Source: JACCXJ01 sp052387115 (GTDB lineage Bacteria; Pseudomonadota; Gammaproteobacteria; JACCXJ01). Taken from it: a stretch of DNA of 13,176 bases. The translations under genes and the position numbers were made by a program. The notes under the pieces are model-generated. The model had not been told where the DNA came from. It saw nothing but the letters and a program-made list of their open reading frames with translations, and made no database searches. Of the stretch, positions 1 through 6,728 are shown in pieces (position 1 is the stretch's first letter; every line of letters begins with the position of its first letter). The stretch is taken from the NCBI GenBank assembly GCA_052387115.1, contig JBQTJM010000093.1, positions 1 through 13,176 on the forward strand, written 5' to 3'.

Positions 1-506
1 TCGATTCGGCTCCAACCCCGAGCAGCCATCCAAGCTGGAGTAGGCCGCGTCGTTGCCACCGCCCCGAACGAGCTTGCGAGACGCGCAACACGAGCATTGG
101 CGCTCACGGTGCCGCCGTAAATCTCTCTTAGCTTCAGATTGCCGAACCCGAAATCAACTAGAGCGTGCATAATCTCGATGGCATATCCGTAACGACCCCA
201 GAACTCAGGTGCCAGCTCGATACCAAGCTCCGCTTTGTTTGCCTCGGAATCGGCGGTGCGTAATCCACCGCAGCCAACAAGTAGTTGTGATGGTAGGCAT
301 CGAATAATTGCAAACTGATAGTTGCGCCTTGGCCTTTCTGCCGCCCAATTTCTGAAAGTCTCAAGAAGCTGCTGGGCGTGACCGGGCTTGGCCTCTTCGA
401 CCCCGTAAAACTCCAGGGACCGCGGGTGAGCATGGTATTCCTGAAAAGCAGCCGCATCCTCCTCGCGAAAGTCGCGGAGTACGAATCTTTTCGTGACTAT
501 TTCCAT
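1..506 (-). CDS. GNAT-family N-acetyltransferase (RimJ/RimL-like), 3' end missing
   Basis: An open minus-strand frame starts at ATG 506 and runs without a stop to the window edge, giving 168 residues; the family is usually about 170-190 aa, so only the C-terminal tail should be missing. The protein opens MEIVTKRFVLRDFREEDAAA, the typical first strand and helix of RimJ/RimL-type GNAT proteins. In the middle, ELGIELAPEFWGRYGYAIEI matches the acetyl-CoA pyrophosphate-binding region (E-x-G-hydrophobic, W-G-x-G-Y-A). Later come REIYGGTVSANARVARLASS, the family's conserved 'N-x-x-S/A' helix, and a W-rich tail. These enzymes acetylate amino groups of proteins, antibiotics or small molecules; the substrate cannot be read from the sequence. 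No clear Shine-Dalgarno precedes the ATG. It lies upstream of and apart from the toxin-antitoxin pair, with no sign of a shared operon. The fold assignment is firm and the function open. Confidence 0.8.
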   Translation of the reverse strand, partial: MEIVTKRFVLRDFREEDAAAFQEYHAHPRSLEFYGVEEAKPGHAQQLLETFRNWAAERPRRNYQFAIIRCLPSQLLVGCGGLRTADSEANKAELGIELAPEFWGRYGYAIEIMHALVDFGFGNLKLREIYGGTVSANARVARLASSFGAVATTRPTPAWMAARGWSRI

Positions 507-610
507 TGCGGCGACTGAACGATTGGCCGCCTAACCAAGCACAGCCGATGTCGTGGTGCAATTGTACGCAGGTAGTGTACTGATGGACGCGCGGACCTAC
601 AATCGGGGAG

Positions 611-644
611 GTTGCCGGATTTCGCTTCGGTGCATCCGGGCTAC
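611..644. repeat. Short dispersed palindromic repeat
   Basis: The segment has the arms CCGGAT (615-620) and ATCCGG (634-639) around a TTCGCTTCGG-type centre and ends in GGGCTAC. On the other strand it begins GTAGCCCGGATG. I recognise this as the common intergenic 'GTAGCCCGGAT...ATCCGG' repeat of many proteobacterial genomes. It sits between the acetyltransferase gene and vapC, where no gene is visible. Confidence 0.55.
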
Positions 645-652
645 ACAGGTCG

Positions 653-1039
653 TTACCAAATACGCGGGATACCGTAGCAGTCGAACCGTGCGTCGGCGGA
701 AACGAGCGGTAGATCCTGGAGCTGTGCCTGGGCGATCAATAAGCGGTCGAAGGGATCGCGATGATGCCAGGGCAATGTCTCGACTTGGCAGATATGGCTG
801 AATTCGATAGGGAGTTGGATAAAACCGTTGGCCGCCAGATGGTAGGGAATATACTGCTTGACCGGTAACGCGAGTCGCAGCTTGCGCAGGCTGATCTTAA
901 TGGCCAGTTCCCAAACGCTGGCCAGGCTGATATAGACAAGGCCGTCTGCTTCCATGATCCCTTTCTTCGCCATGGCCGAGAGTTGCGGCGCATCGTCCAC
1001 CCACCAGAGCAGGGTGTGGGTGTCGAGCAATAGATCCAT
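653..1039 (-). CDS. vapC: VapC-family toxin, PIN-domain ribonuclease
   Basis: This 128-aa protein is a PIN-domain nuclease, the toxin half of a type II toxin-antitoxin pair; such toxins cut specific RNAs (often tRNA or rRNA) and stop translation when the antitoxin is lost. It starts MDLLLDTHTLLWW, the signature of the VapC subgroup paired with Phd/YefM antitoxins. The acidic metal-binding residues are all visible: Asp6, Glu44 in SVWELAIK, Asp95/Asp98 in HRDPFDRLLIAQA, and Asp116 in SADARF. The length is normal and the gene looks intact. Its ATG (1039-1037) overlaps the antitoxin stop codon as TGATG, so the two are translationally coupled. A GAGGA element about nine bases before the ATG, inside the antitoxin gene, can serve as ribosome site. 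The RNA target cannot be predicted. Confidence 0.9.
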   Translation of the reverse strand: MDLLLDTHTLLWWVDDAPQLSAMAKKGIMEADGLVYISLASVWELAIKISLRKLRLALPVKQYIPYHLAANGFIQLPIEFSHICQVETLPWHHRDPFDRLLIAQAQLQDLPLVSADARFDCYGIPRIW

Positions 1040-1263
1040 CAGCCGTAATCCTCGAAACCTGCCGGCGTCTCATCGAAATCCGGTGCCATGTAAAGGAGCT
1101 GCCCTTTCCCCGAGCCCGGCTTGCGCTCTCGTGGCGATGGCTCGAGGGGCACCAGCTTGAGCAATGGCTTGTGGTCCTTGGCGATGATTACCTCCTCGCC
1201 CAGCAGGGCTTTCTGCACCAATTCAGAGAAGCGGGCCTTAGCCTCGGCGATGTTGAACTGCAT
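1039..1263 (-). CDS. Phd/YefM-family antitoxin of the VapC pair
   Basis: This 74-aa protein starts MQFNIAEAKARFSELVQKAL, the N-terminal DNA-binding fold of Phd/YefM antitoxins, followed by a LLGEEVIIAKDHKPLLKLVP strand region. The C-terminal half (about residues 42-74) is charged and proline-rich, then ends in an acidic, aromatic tail, as expected for the flexible segment that wraps the toxin. It neutralises VapC and, with it, represses its own promoter. The frame stays open upstream as far as 1473, but the ATG at 1263 is chosen because AGGAAGG lies seven bases before it and homologues begin here. A start at 1296 would fall inside the operator palindrome. The stop overlaps the vapC start. Confidence 0.88.
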   Translation of the reverse strand: MQFNIAEAKARFSELVQKALLGEEVIIAKDHKPLLKLVPLEPSPRERKPGSGKGQLLYMAPDFDETPAGFEDYG

Positions 1264-1270
1264 GTCGTAG

Positions 1271-1277
1271 CCTTCCT
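1271..1277 (-). promoter_or_regulatory. Shine-Dalgarno site of the antitoxin gene
   Basis: AGGAAGG on the minus strand, seven bases before ATG 1263. It decides between this start and the longer open frame upstream. Confidence 0.7.
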
Positions 1278-1287
1278 GCGGGACGAG

Positions 1288-1323
1288 GTTGGTCATGATA
1301 TATGACCAACAGGCCTGTCGCAA
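1288..1323 (-). promoter_or_regulatory. Toxin-antitoxin promoter with palindromic operator
   Basis: A perfect inverted repeat has 9-base arms, GTTGGTCAT (1288-1296) and ATGACCAAC (1302-1310), separated by five bases. On the minus strand a possible -10 box TATCAT (1295-1300, five of six consensus bases) lies inside the palindrome. A possible -35 box TTGCGA (1318-1323, four of six) lies 17 bases upstream. The predicted start of transcription is about 20-25 bases before the antitoxin ATG. The layout fits autorepression, in which the Phd-type antitoxin and the toxin complex bind the palindrome and block the polymerase. The palindrome is seen directly; its role is inferred from the family. Confidence 0.6.
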
Positions 1324-1346
1324 ATTCTCGCGATGAGGCATCGTAG

Positions 1347-1414
1347 GGCGGGTTAGGCGCGCACGGCGAGACCCTCCTCGTTTGCCGGAAGTCTTCACCG
1401 CGCCGTAACCCGCC
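1347..1414. repeat. Dispersed inverted-repeat element
   Basis: GGCGGGTTAGGCGCG (1347-1361) faces CGCGCCGTAACCCGCC (1399-1414); the arms pair with one extra base. A further copy of the arm, GGTGGGTTACGACGC, lies at about 1446-1460. This resembles the 'GGGTGGGTTA...TAACCCACC' repeats scattered between genes in many gammaproteobacteria. No gene is seen in the 1264-1630 spacer. Confidence 0.5.
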
Positions 1415-1541
1415 GGGGACGAGTGACCGGCCCTCGGCGCCGATCGGTGGGTTACGACGCACATCGAGGCCACGGCAACCGCGAGGATGCCGCGCGTCTA
1501 ACCCTCGCTCTGCTGGCTACGGTCACAATTGTCCTTTTTGG

Positions 1542-1590
1542 ATCCCCTCACCCTAGCCCTCTCCTGGAGGGACCCGGAGGGAGAGGGGAT
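1542..1590. repeat. GC-rich hairpin repeat downstream of argA
   Basis: Outer arms ATCCCCT (1542-1548) and AGGGGAT (1584-1590) enclose inner arms CCCTCTCC (1557-1564) and GGAGAGGG (1580-1587). The CCCTCACCCTAGCCCTCTCC core is a familiar dispersed intergenic repeat type. It lies 41 bases past the argA stop, so it may protect or end the argA transcript. On the minus strand, however, it is followed by an A-run rather than a T-run, so it is not a textbook intrinsic terminator. Confidence 0.5.
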
Positions 1591-1630
1591 TTAAGGAGGA
1601 GATTTGTGACCATGCGTGGTATACATCGGC

Positions 1631-2962
1631 TCAAAGCGTCTTGGCGAAGACCTTGGAGTTACGCTGGTAGTTGTAGAGGTCCTGGCGGGTGAGGGGTAGA
1701 TCCTCGAGGCGCGCCTCGCTCATGCCGCGCTCGACGAACCAGTGGGCGGCCTGGGTGGTCAGGACAAAAAGCGTGCGTAGGCCCGCCGCACGCGCCTCGC
1801 GCTCGACGTTTTGGAGCAGCTCGTCGCCGCGGCCGGCGTTGCGGTAGTCGGGGTGAACCGCGAGGCAGGCCAGCTCCGCCAGCCCCTGGCCCTCATAGGG
1901 GTAGAGTGCGGCACAGCCGATGATGGCCTCGTCCCGCAGGAGCACGGTGAAATGGTCGATCTCGCGTTCGAGCTTCTCGCGCGAGCGGCGTACCAGCACC
2001 CCCTGGGCCTCGAGGGGCTCGATCAGCTCGAGGATCCCCGCCACGTCGTCGATGATCGCACGGCGCATGCGATCGAAGGGTGCGGCGCTCACCAAGGTCC
2101 CGATGCCGTCGCGCTCGAAGAGCTCGAGGAGCAGGGCGCCGTCCCGGCGTCGATCGATGAGATGGGCGCGTGCCACGCCCATGCGGCAACCCTGGATGGC
2201 GCACTGTAGCTCGGACAGCCCGAGGCGGGGCGCGCGCATAGTTGTAGACGATGGATCCTGGGCGATCGCGGCCTCCGCCTCTTCCACCGTGAGCTGCCGG
2301 ATCAGTCCGCCGGCCTCGTCCACCACCCCCGCGGCGTCGATGAGAAAGATGAGCTTGCCGGCCCGAAGCGCGATGGCCACGGCCGTGGCCACGTCGTCGG
2401 CGTCGAGGTTGAAGACCTCCCCGGTCGGCGAGTAGCCGAGCGGCGGGATCAGGACGATCTCGCCCTCTGCGAGCCGGGACTGGATGGCCTCCCCATCGAT
2501 TCGCCGCACCTCTCCGGTGTAATGAAAATCCACGCCGCCCTGGACGCCGAGGGGCCGCGCGGTGACGAAGTTCCCGGACGCGACGCGCAGGCGCGCGTTC
2601 GCCATCGGCGAGTTGGCGAGGCCCATGGACAGCAACGCCTCGACCTCGATGCGCACGACGCCGGCGGCCTCTTTGACCGCCGCCAGGGCCGGCGCCTCTG
2701 TGACCCGCAGATCGTTCACGTAACGGGTTTCGAGGCGGGAGGCGCGGAGCCTCTGCTCGATCTGGGGACGGGTGCCGTGCACGAGCACGAGCCGGATCCC
2801 GAGGCTGTGAAGGAGCGCGATGTCATGGATGAGGGAGGCGAAGCGCTCCCCCTGGACCGCCTCGCCCCCGAAGCAGATCACGAAGGTCCGGCCGCGGTGG
2901 CCATGCACATAGGGCGCGACGGCCCGAAACCAGGCGACGAAGGCCTCGGGGCGCGCCGGCAT
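1631..2962 (-). CDS. argA: N-acetylglutamate synthase (amino-acid N-acetyltransferase)
   Basis: ArgA transfers an acetyl group from acetyl-CoA to L-glutamate, the first and usually arginine-inhibited step of arginine synthesis. The 443 residues match E. coli ArgA in length. An amino-acid-kinase-like domain comes first (about 1-290), with FVICFGGEAV near residue 27, LVLVHGTRPQIEQRL near 58-72 and NLDADDVATAVA near 185. A GNAT domain follows (about 300-443), with the acetyl-CoA loop around RNAGRGDELL near 374-383 and a C-terminal NYQRNSKVFAKTL ending typical of the classical bacterial enzyme. The frame stays open far upstream (to 3994) through the argE region in another frame. The start is placed at ATG 2962 because homology begins MPARPEAFVAWFR and argE ends only 2 bp before. 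The ribosome site is weak, so translational coupling to argE is likely. Confidence 0.95.
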   Translation of the reverse strand: MPARPEAFVAWFRAVAPYVHGHRGRTFVICFGGEAVQGERFASLIHDIALLHSLGIRLVLVHGTRPQIEQRLRASRLETRYVNDLRVTEAPALAAVKEAAGVVRIEVEALLSMGLANSPMANARLRVASGNFVTARPLGVQGGVDFHYTGEVRRIDGEAIQSRLAEGEIVLIPPLGYSPTGEVFNLDADDVATAVAIALRAGKLIFLIDAAGVVDEAGGLIRQLTVEEAEAAIAQDPSSTTMRAPRLGLSELQCAIQGCRMGVARAHLIDRRRDGALLLELFERDGIGTLVSAAPFDRMRRAIIDDVAGILELIEPLEAQGVLVRRSREKLEREIDHFTVLLRDEAIIGCAALYPYEGQGLAELACLAVHPDYRNAGRGDELLQNVEREARAAGLRTLFVLTTQAAHWFVERGMSEARLEDLPLTRQDLYNYQRNSKVFAKTL

Positions 2963-2964
2963 GC

Positions 2965-4116
2965 CTAGAGACACACGGCCGCGACGATACGCTTGAGCAG
3001 CGCCGCCATGGGCGCCAATCGCTCGGCCGGGAGGTACTCGTCGGGCTGGTGGGCGGTGGCGATGTCGCCGGGACCGAGGACCACGCTCTCCATGCCGAGC
3101 GCGTTGTAGAACGGTGCCTCGGTGGCGAAGGCCACCGCCCCCGCCGGCGCGCCGCAGATCTCCTCGATGAGCCGCACGAAGGGGGAGGAGCGATCGGTGC
3201 AGAGCGGCGGCACGCCATCGAACAGGGCGCGGCGCTCGACACGGAGCCCCGTGCCCGCGAGTGCGTCTTCTGCCCTTCGGGTCAGGGTCGTGCGCAGCGT
3301 ATCGACCGGCATGCCCGGCAGGATGCGCAGGTCGATCTGGACCTCGCATTCCGCGCAGATGCGGTTGGGGCTGTCGCCGCCCTCGATGCGCCCGAGGTTC
3401 AGGGTCGGGACCGCGACCTCGAAGGCCGGATCGCGGTAGTCTCGCTCCAGCTCGGCGCGCCAGGCGATGAGCGCGCCCAGGACCCGGTGCATCCCGTCGA
3501 TGGCGCTGTTTCCGAGGCGCGGATCGCTCGCGTGGCCGGAGCGACCCAGGACCCGCACCGCCTCCATCAGGACGCCCTTGTGCAGGCGCACCGGCTTCAT
3601 GGCAGTGGGCTCGCCGATGAGGACGAAGCGCCCGAGACGTTGGCCGGCGTCGAGGAGGGCGCGGGCACCCGCCATGGTGCTCTCCTCGTCGGCGGTCGCG
3701 ACGATGACGAGCGATCTCCTGAGCCGCGCCGGGTCGAGATCGCGGATGGCCTCGATGACGAGCGGAAAGAAGCACTTCATATCGGCCACGCCGAGCCCGT
3801 ACAGCCGCCCGTCGCGTTCGGTGAGCGTGAACGGATCGCTCCGCCACGCGCCATCGTCGTAGGGGACGGTATCGGTGTGGCCGGCGAGCACGAGTCCATC
3901 GCTGCCTTCGCCCAGTCGCGCGATGAGGTTGTACTTCCCGGGATGCCCGTTCAGCGGTACCTGCGCGACCGAAAGACCTAGGTCCGAAAGCCACTCGCCG
4001 AGGACCTCGATCACCCCCTGGTTGCCGCGGTCATGGCGCGCATCGCCGCTGCTCATGGAGGGGATGGCCACGAGCGCACGCAGCATGTCGATCATCGAGG
4101 GAGGACTGGCCGGCAC
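2965..4116 (-). CDS. argE: Acetylornithine deacetylase
   Basis: ArgE hydrolyses N-acetylornithine to ornithine and acetate in the linear arginine pathway; it is a cytoplasmic di-zinc M20-family enzyme. With the GTG start at 4116 the protein has 383 residues, the same as E. coli, and metal and catalytic residues fall at the family positions: His80 and Asp82 in AGHTDTVPYDDG, Asp112 in GLGVADMK, Glu144/Glu145 in TADEEST, Glu169 in LIGEPT, and a late His (356) in HQPDEYL. The frame is open up to 4239, but that extension is arginine-rich and family-unlike. An ATG at 4095 would delete the conserved N-terminus and has no ribosome site. argA follows 2 bp downstream, so the two form an operon. An argE-type enzyme implies that acetate is released rather than recycled by ArgJ. 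Confidence 0.94.
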   Translation of the reverse strand: MPASPPSMIDMLRALVAIPSMSSGDARHDRGNQGVIEVLGEWLSDLGLSVAQVPLNGHPGKYNLIARLGEGSDGLVLAGHTDTVPYDDGAWRSDPFTLTERDGRLYGLGVADMKCFFPLVIEAIRDLDPARLRRSLVIVATADEESTMAGARALLDAGQRLGRFVLIGEPTAMKPVRLHKGVLMEAVRVLGRSGHASDPRLGNSAIDGMHRVLGALIAWRAELERDYRDPAFEVAVPTLNLGRIEGGDSPNRICAECEVQIDLRILPGMPVDTLRTTLTRRAEDALAGTGLRVERRALFDGVPPLCTDRSSPFVRLIEEICGAPAGAVAFATEAPFYNALGMESVVLGPGDIATAHQPDEYLPAERLAPMAALLKRIVAAVCL

Positions 4117-4159
4117 GATATCGCCCCGAGGTCTTCGCTGGCACCGACGCCGCTTTGCG

Positions 4160-4165
4160 ATTGTA
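4160..4165 (-). promoter_or_regulatory. Possible -10 box for argE-argA
   Basis: TACAAT on the minus strand matches the -10 consensus at five of six bases and would start transcription about 35 bases before the argE GTG. No convincing -35 box lies at 16-18 bases. A small hairpin (arms CGGGCG 4168-4173, CGCCCG 4177-4182) lies just upstream. No ARG-box-like AT-rich palindrome is visible in the 146-base gap between argE and the divergent plus-strand operon. Confidence 0.3.
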
Positions 4166-4262
4166 CACGGGCGGGGCGCCCGTTTCCCGCCGTGCCAAGG
4201 GATTCGACGATCCCCGCGCGGAGGCGGTTGCCGCGCCACTCCCGGTAGCGGAAAATGCCACC

Positions 4263-4943
4263 ATGCCCGGCAACTTCTGTCCCCTATTCTGGCATCCCCT
4301 GTTCTGGATTGCCCTCCTGGCCGGCAGCACCGCCCTCGCCGCGCCGTCGCTCTCGACCGAAGACGCCGCCGCGCTGCGCGCTCGATTTCAAAGCCGCCAG
4401 CGTGAGACGCTCACCTGGTCGGCGACCGTCGTCCAGACCCTCACCCTACCCGGACTGCGCGATCCGGTCGTAAGCCAGGGCACGCTCGTGTATCGCGCGC
4501 CGGATCGGCTCCGTATCGATTTCACCAAGCCCGCCGGGGAGCTCGTTCTGGTCCTGGGCGATCGGCTGTTCCTTAAAAAATCCGGCGCACGGCTCGCCGA
4601 AAAATCCCTCCGGGAGGACAGCGCCGGCAAGCCGTTCCTCTCGCTCCTCGGCCTTCTGCGCGGCCAGCCGGCCGCGCAGGAAAGCGACTACACACAAGAG
4701 GTCAGGCGCGAGGAAGACCGCTACGCCGTCGTCCTCACGCGCAATGCCGACGCCTCCACGCATATGCCCGCGCGCATCGCCAACCGCATCGCCGCCGACA
4801 CCCTCGAGGTGCGCGAGGTCGTCGTCGATCTGCCCTCGGGCGGCGTGCTCAGCTACCGTTTCGACGCCATCACCCGCAATGCCCCGCTCGACCCCGCGCG
4901 TTTTGCCGCTCCGACCGACCCGACCAGCAGGGAGCTGAGATGA
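4263..4943 (+). CDS. LolA-like outer-membrane lipoprotein carrier family protein
   Basis: From ATG 4263 this is a 226-aa secreted protein. Residues 7-26 form a hydrophobic signal segment ending ALA-AP, a good signal-peptidase I site after residue 26. The mature part has the LolA-family order: a helical start, a strand with TWSATVVQTLTLPG, then LRDPVVSQGTLVYRAPDRLR, the 'P-x-x-S-x-G-x-hydrophobic-x-Y-x-x-P-x-x-hydrophobic' motif of LolA-like proteins, and FTKPAGELVLVLGDRLFLKK. True LolA moves lipoproteins across the periplasm. Divergent LolA-like proteins also occur in clusters making membrane-bound lipids or polyene pigments. Its place ahead of a carrier protein favours the latter sort of role, which is inference. 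The frame is open from 4155, but the upstream part has no signal sequence logic. The TGA stop overlaps the next small frame as ATGA. Confidence 0.8.
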   Translation: MPGNFCPLFWHPLFWIALLAGSTALAAPSLSTEDAAALRARFQSRQRETLTWSATVVQTLTLPGLRDPVVSQGTLVYRAPDRLRIDFTKPAGELVLVLGDRLFLKKSGARLAEKSLREDSAGKPFLSLLGLLRGQPAAQESDYTQEVRREEDRYAVVLTRNADASTHMPARIANRIAADTLEVREVVVDLPSGGVLSYRFDAITRNAPLDPARFAAPTDPTSRELR

Positions 4944-5005
4944 TCGAAACAAACGCACCATTCCACGCGCGAATCGATGCTTTTCTATTTTCAACTTTTT
5001 ATTGA
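4940..5005 (+). CDS. 21-residue mini-ORF coupling the LolA-like gene to the ACP gene
   Basis: ATG 4940 overlaps the stop of the LolA-like gene (ATGA) and is preceded by GGAG five bases upstream, a good ribosome site. The frame runs 21 codons (MIETNAPFHARIDAFLF...) and ends in TGA 5003-5005, which itself overlaps the ATG of the ACP gene (TGATG). The carrier-protein start has only an AT-rich stretch (CAACTTTTTATTG) before it and no ribosome site, so translation of the ACP probably depends on ribosomes ending this mini-ORF. It may be a pure coupler, a very small protein, or the start of a deleted gene. I recognise no family. Confidence 0.45.
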   Translation: MIETNAPFHARIDAFLFSTFY

Positions 5006-5283
5006 TGGAAGCCACACGGATCGCCACCCGACTGCTGGACCACATCCGCAACGACCTGTTGGAAACCGACGAGTCTTTCGGCCTCGATTCCGATCTCTTC
5101 GCGGCCGGGTTGGACTCGATGTCGATCATGCAGATCATCCTTTTCATCGAGGAAGAGTTTGCCGTAAAGCTCCCCGACGGCGCGATCACCCGCGCCACTT
5201 TTTGCACCGCCCGCCACCTCGCCGAAGCCATCCGCCAGCACCGGCTTATTCCCTGCCCCTGGCAGGGGGAGGGTGGGGGTTGA
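5005..5283 (+). CDS. Stand-alone acyl/peptidyl carrier protein
   Basis: The 92-aa protein is a phosphopantetheine carrier: FAAGLDSMSIMQIILFIEEE contains the DSM motif with Ser38 as attachment site, helix 1 lies at about 3-20, and an acidic recognition helix 2 follows the serine. It has the family length up to about residue 77. A phosphopantetheinyl transferase from elsewhere must activate it. Residues 77-92, ending CPWQGEGGG, and the TGA stop are encoded by an inserted repeat rather than by ancestral coding sequence, so the natural C-terminus was probably different but the fold is complete. The track-style TTG start at 5002 is not needed: ATG 5005 is coupled to the preceding mini-ORF. It should carry the acyl or aminoacyl group handled by the two downstream enzymes, which is inference. 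Confidence 0.85.
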   Translation: MEATRIATRLLDHIRNDLLETDESFGLDSDLFAAGLDSMSIMQIILFIEEEFAVKLPDGAITRATFCTARHLAEAIRQHRLIPCPWQGEGGG

Positions 5284-5352
5284 GCGTCGCATAGTTCTGA
5301 GACGCTCAACCCCCAGCCTATCCTTCCCCCTTCCAGGGGGAAGGGACGGGAA
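5234..5352. repeat. Long inverted repeat (MITE/REP-like) at the ACP 3' end
   Basis: The element is nearly palindromic. Central arms GGGGGTTGAGCGTC (5275-5288) and GACGCTCAACCCCC (5301-5314) pair perfectly over 14 bases around a 12-base loop. Outside them, TTCCCTGCCCCTGGCAGGGG on the left faces CCCCCTTCCAGGGGGAAGGG on the right, extending the imperfect palindrome to about 5352. The left part from 5234 (GCCAGCACCGGCTTATTCCC) is shared with the repeat at 9073-9125 in the other orientation. The element supplies 16 codons and the stop of the ACP gene and must form a strong hairpin in the operon mRNA. There is no T-run after it. Confidence 0.75.
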
Positions 5353-5408
5353 AGGGCATACAATTTCAAATATCTTTGGCTAGGTTTTTTCACAAGCTCT
5401 CAGGCCTG

Positions 5409-6713
5409 ATGGCCACGCCAGGGACGAGGTCGGTGCCCTTGAGCGGCGCGGACTGGTTCCTTGCCACCGCCGAGCGCATGATGCTCGCCGCCGGCCAGGG
5501 CGAGCACATGGGCCTCACCGTGCTGCGCCTCGGGCCAGGCCTCGACCTGGCCGCGTTTCGCTCCGCCGCCGCCCGACTCGCCGCCGCCAGCCCCATCGTC
5601 GCCGCATGTCTGCGCAAGGCCATCCTCGGCGTGCCGCGCTGGGTGTGGCGCGTGGACGCGCGCCCATCTTTTCCGGTGGAGGAACATCGCGAGCCACTCG
5701 ACGAGCTGTGCGCGCGGCGTTTGAACGAATCGTCGTCGGCCGCCGTCCGTTTCGACGTGCTCGGCGATGGACACGGCAGCATCGTGCTCCTGCGCTGGCT
5801 GCATCTCATGCTCGATGCCAAAGGCGCCGAGCTGCTCCTCGCCGAGATCGCGCGTTTGGCGGAAAACGCGGATAGCCCGCCACCGCGCCCCGACTCCTGG
5901 GGACCGGTCACGCCGCGTCCCAGCAGCTTGCGCACAACGTTCGGCGAGGCGGAGAGATTCAAAGACCACTTTTACGCCCTGGCGCGCACGTCCATCCGCT
6001 CGCTCGGGGGCGTGCTGCCCCGGCCCGGCGCGGCGGCGTTCTTGGTCGAGGAATTCAGCGCGGCCGAGACGGCAGAAATCACCGCGCGCGCCCAGACGGC
6101 GACGCACGAGCTTTTCCAGATGGGCTGGTTCCTCGCCGTCGCGATGCGGGTGCACCACGCCGTGCTCTGCCGGCGCGGGGAAGACGCCGAGTCCTACCAA
6201 TCCAACTGCCCCGTGCAGGAGCGCAAGCGCGGCGCGCGGCACCCGATCTGGCAAAACCACGTCAGCCAGCTGTTTTTCCGGCTGTTGCCCACCGATCTCG
6301 GTGACCTCGGTGCGGCAGCGCGCGCCTTGCAGGGGCAGTTCGTCGCACAGACGCGCGAGCGGCTCGATGTGGCCTTCGCCACCACGTCGCGCTTGCTGCG
6401 CCGGATGCCGGCCGGGCTTTACCTGCGAATGATACGAAACGGTTCGCACGGCCATCTCACCTCGTTTTTCTTTTCCCACACCGGCGAGTTTCTCCCCGAG
6501 TGTCGCACGTTCTGCGGGGCGCCCATCGCGCACGGTTGGCATGTGCCGTCGGTGTGCCAGCCGCCGGGCACCGGCGTCTTTTTCTCCCAGCGCGACGCGC
6601 GTCTCATTGCGGTCATCTCGTGGCGCGAGGGCGTGCTCAGAGCCGGCGAGCTGGACATCATGCGCACCTTACTGCGCGCCGATCTGCTCGGCCCCGATTC
6701 AATCTTTATATAA
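5409..6713 (+). CDS. Condensation/acyltransferase-fold protein with HxxxD motif
   Basis: The 434-aa protein resembles the CoA-dependent acyltransferase superfamily that includes NRPS condensation domains, wax-ester synthases and PapA-type transferases. The key evidence is LLRWLHLMLDAKGAELL, where His132 and Asp136 form the HxxxD active-site motif followed by Gly139. The N-terminus (LSGADWFLATAERMM) and the position of the motif one third into the protein also fit. A second-half segment with SHGHLTSFFFSHTGEF could be the family's substrate-channel strand. Such enzymes join an acyl group on a carrier protein or CoA to an alcohol or amine. The frame is open from TTG 5376; ATG 5409 is chosen for lack of any supported alternative, with only a weak AGG before it. 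It lies between the ACP and flavoprotein genes and is the likely ACP partner. The substrate is unknown. Confidence 0.7.
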   Translation: MATPGTRSVPLSGADWFLATAERMMLAAGQGEHMGLTVLRLGPGLDLAAFRSAAARLAAASPIVAACLRKAILGVPRWVWRVDARPSFPVEEHREPLDELCARRLNESSSAAVRFDVLGDGHGSIVLLRWLHLMLDAKGAELLLAEIARLAENADSPPPRPDSWGPVTPRPSSLRTTFGEAERFKDHFYALARTSIRSLGGVLPRPGAAAFLVEEFSAAETAEITARAQTATHELFQMGWFLAVAMRVHHAVLCRRGEDAESYQSNCPVQERKRGARHPIWQNHVSQLFFRLLPTDLGDLGAAARALQGQFVAQTRERLDVAFATTSRLLRRMPAGLYLRMIRNGSHGHLTSFFFSHTGEFLPECRTFCGAPIAHGWHVPSVCQPPGTGVFFSQRDARLIAVISWREGVLRAGELDIMRTLLRADLLGPDSIFI

Positions 6714-6728
6714 CATGTTTGGCAAACC

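Noticed and set aside
3049..3981. Long plus-strand open frame opposite argE (310 codons)
   Set aside because: It is the antisense shadow of a well-supported argE, with no start signal or family resemblance.
2963..3994. Upstream extension of the argA frame (total open frame of 787 codons, 1631-3994)
   Set aside because: The extension is an arginine- and proline-rich shadow in another frame of argE; both real proteins match their families at 443 and 383 residues.
5400..6542. Minus-strand open frame of 380 codons opposite the acyltransferase gene
   Set aside because: Long antisense frames are expected at this GC content; the plus frame has the HxxxD motif and operon context.
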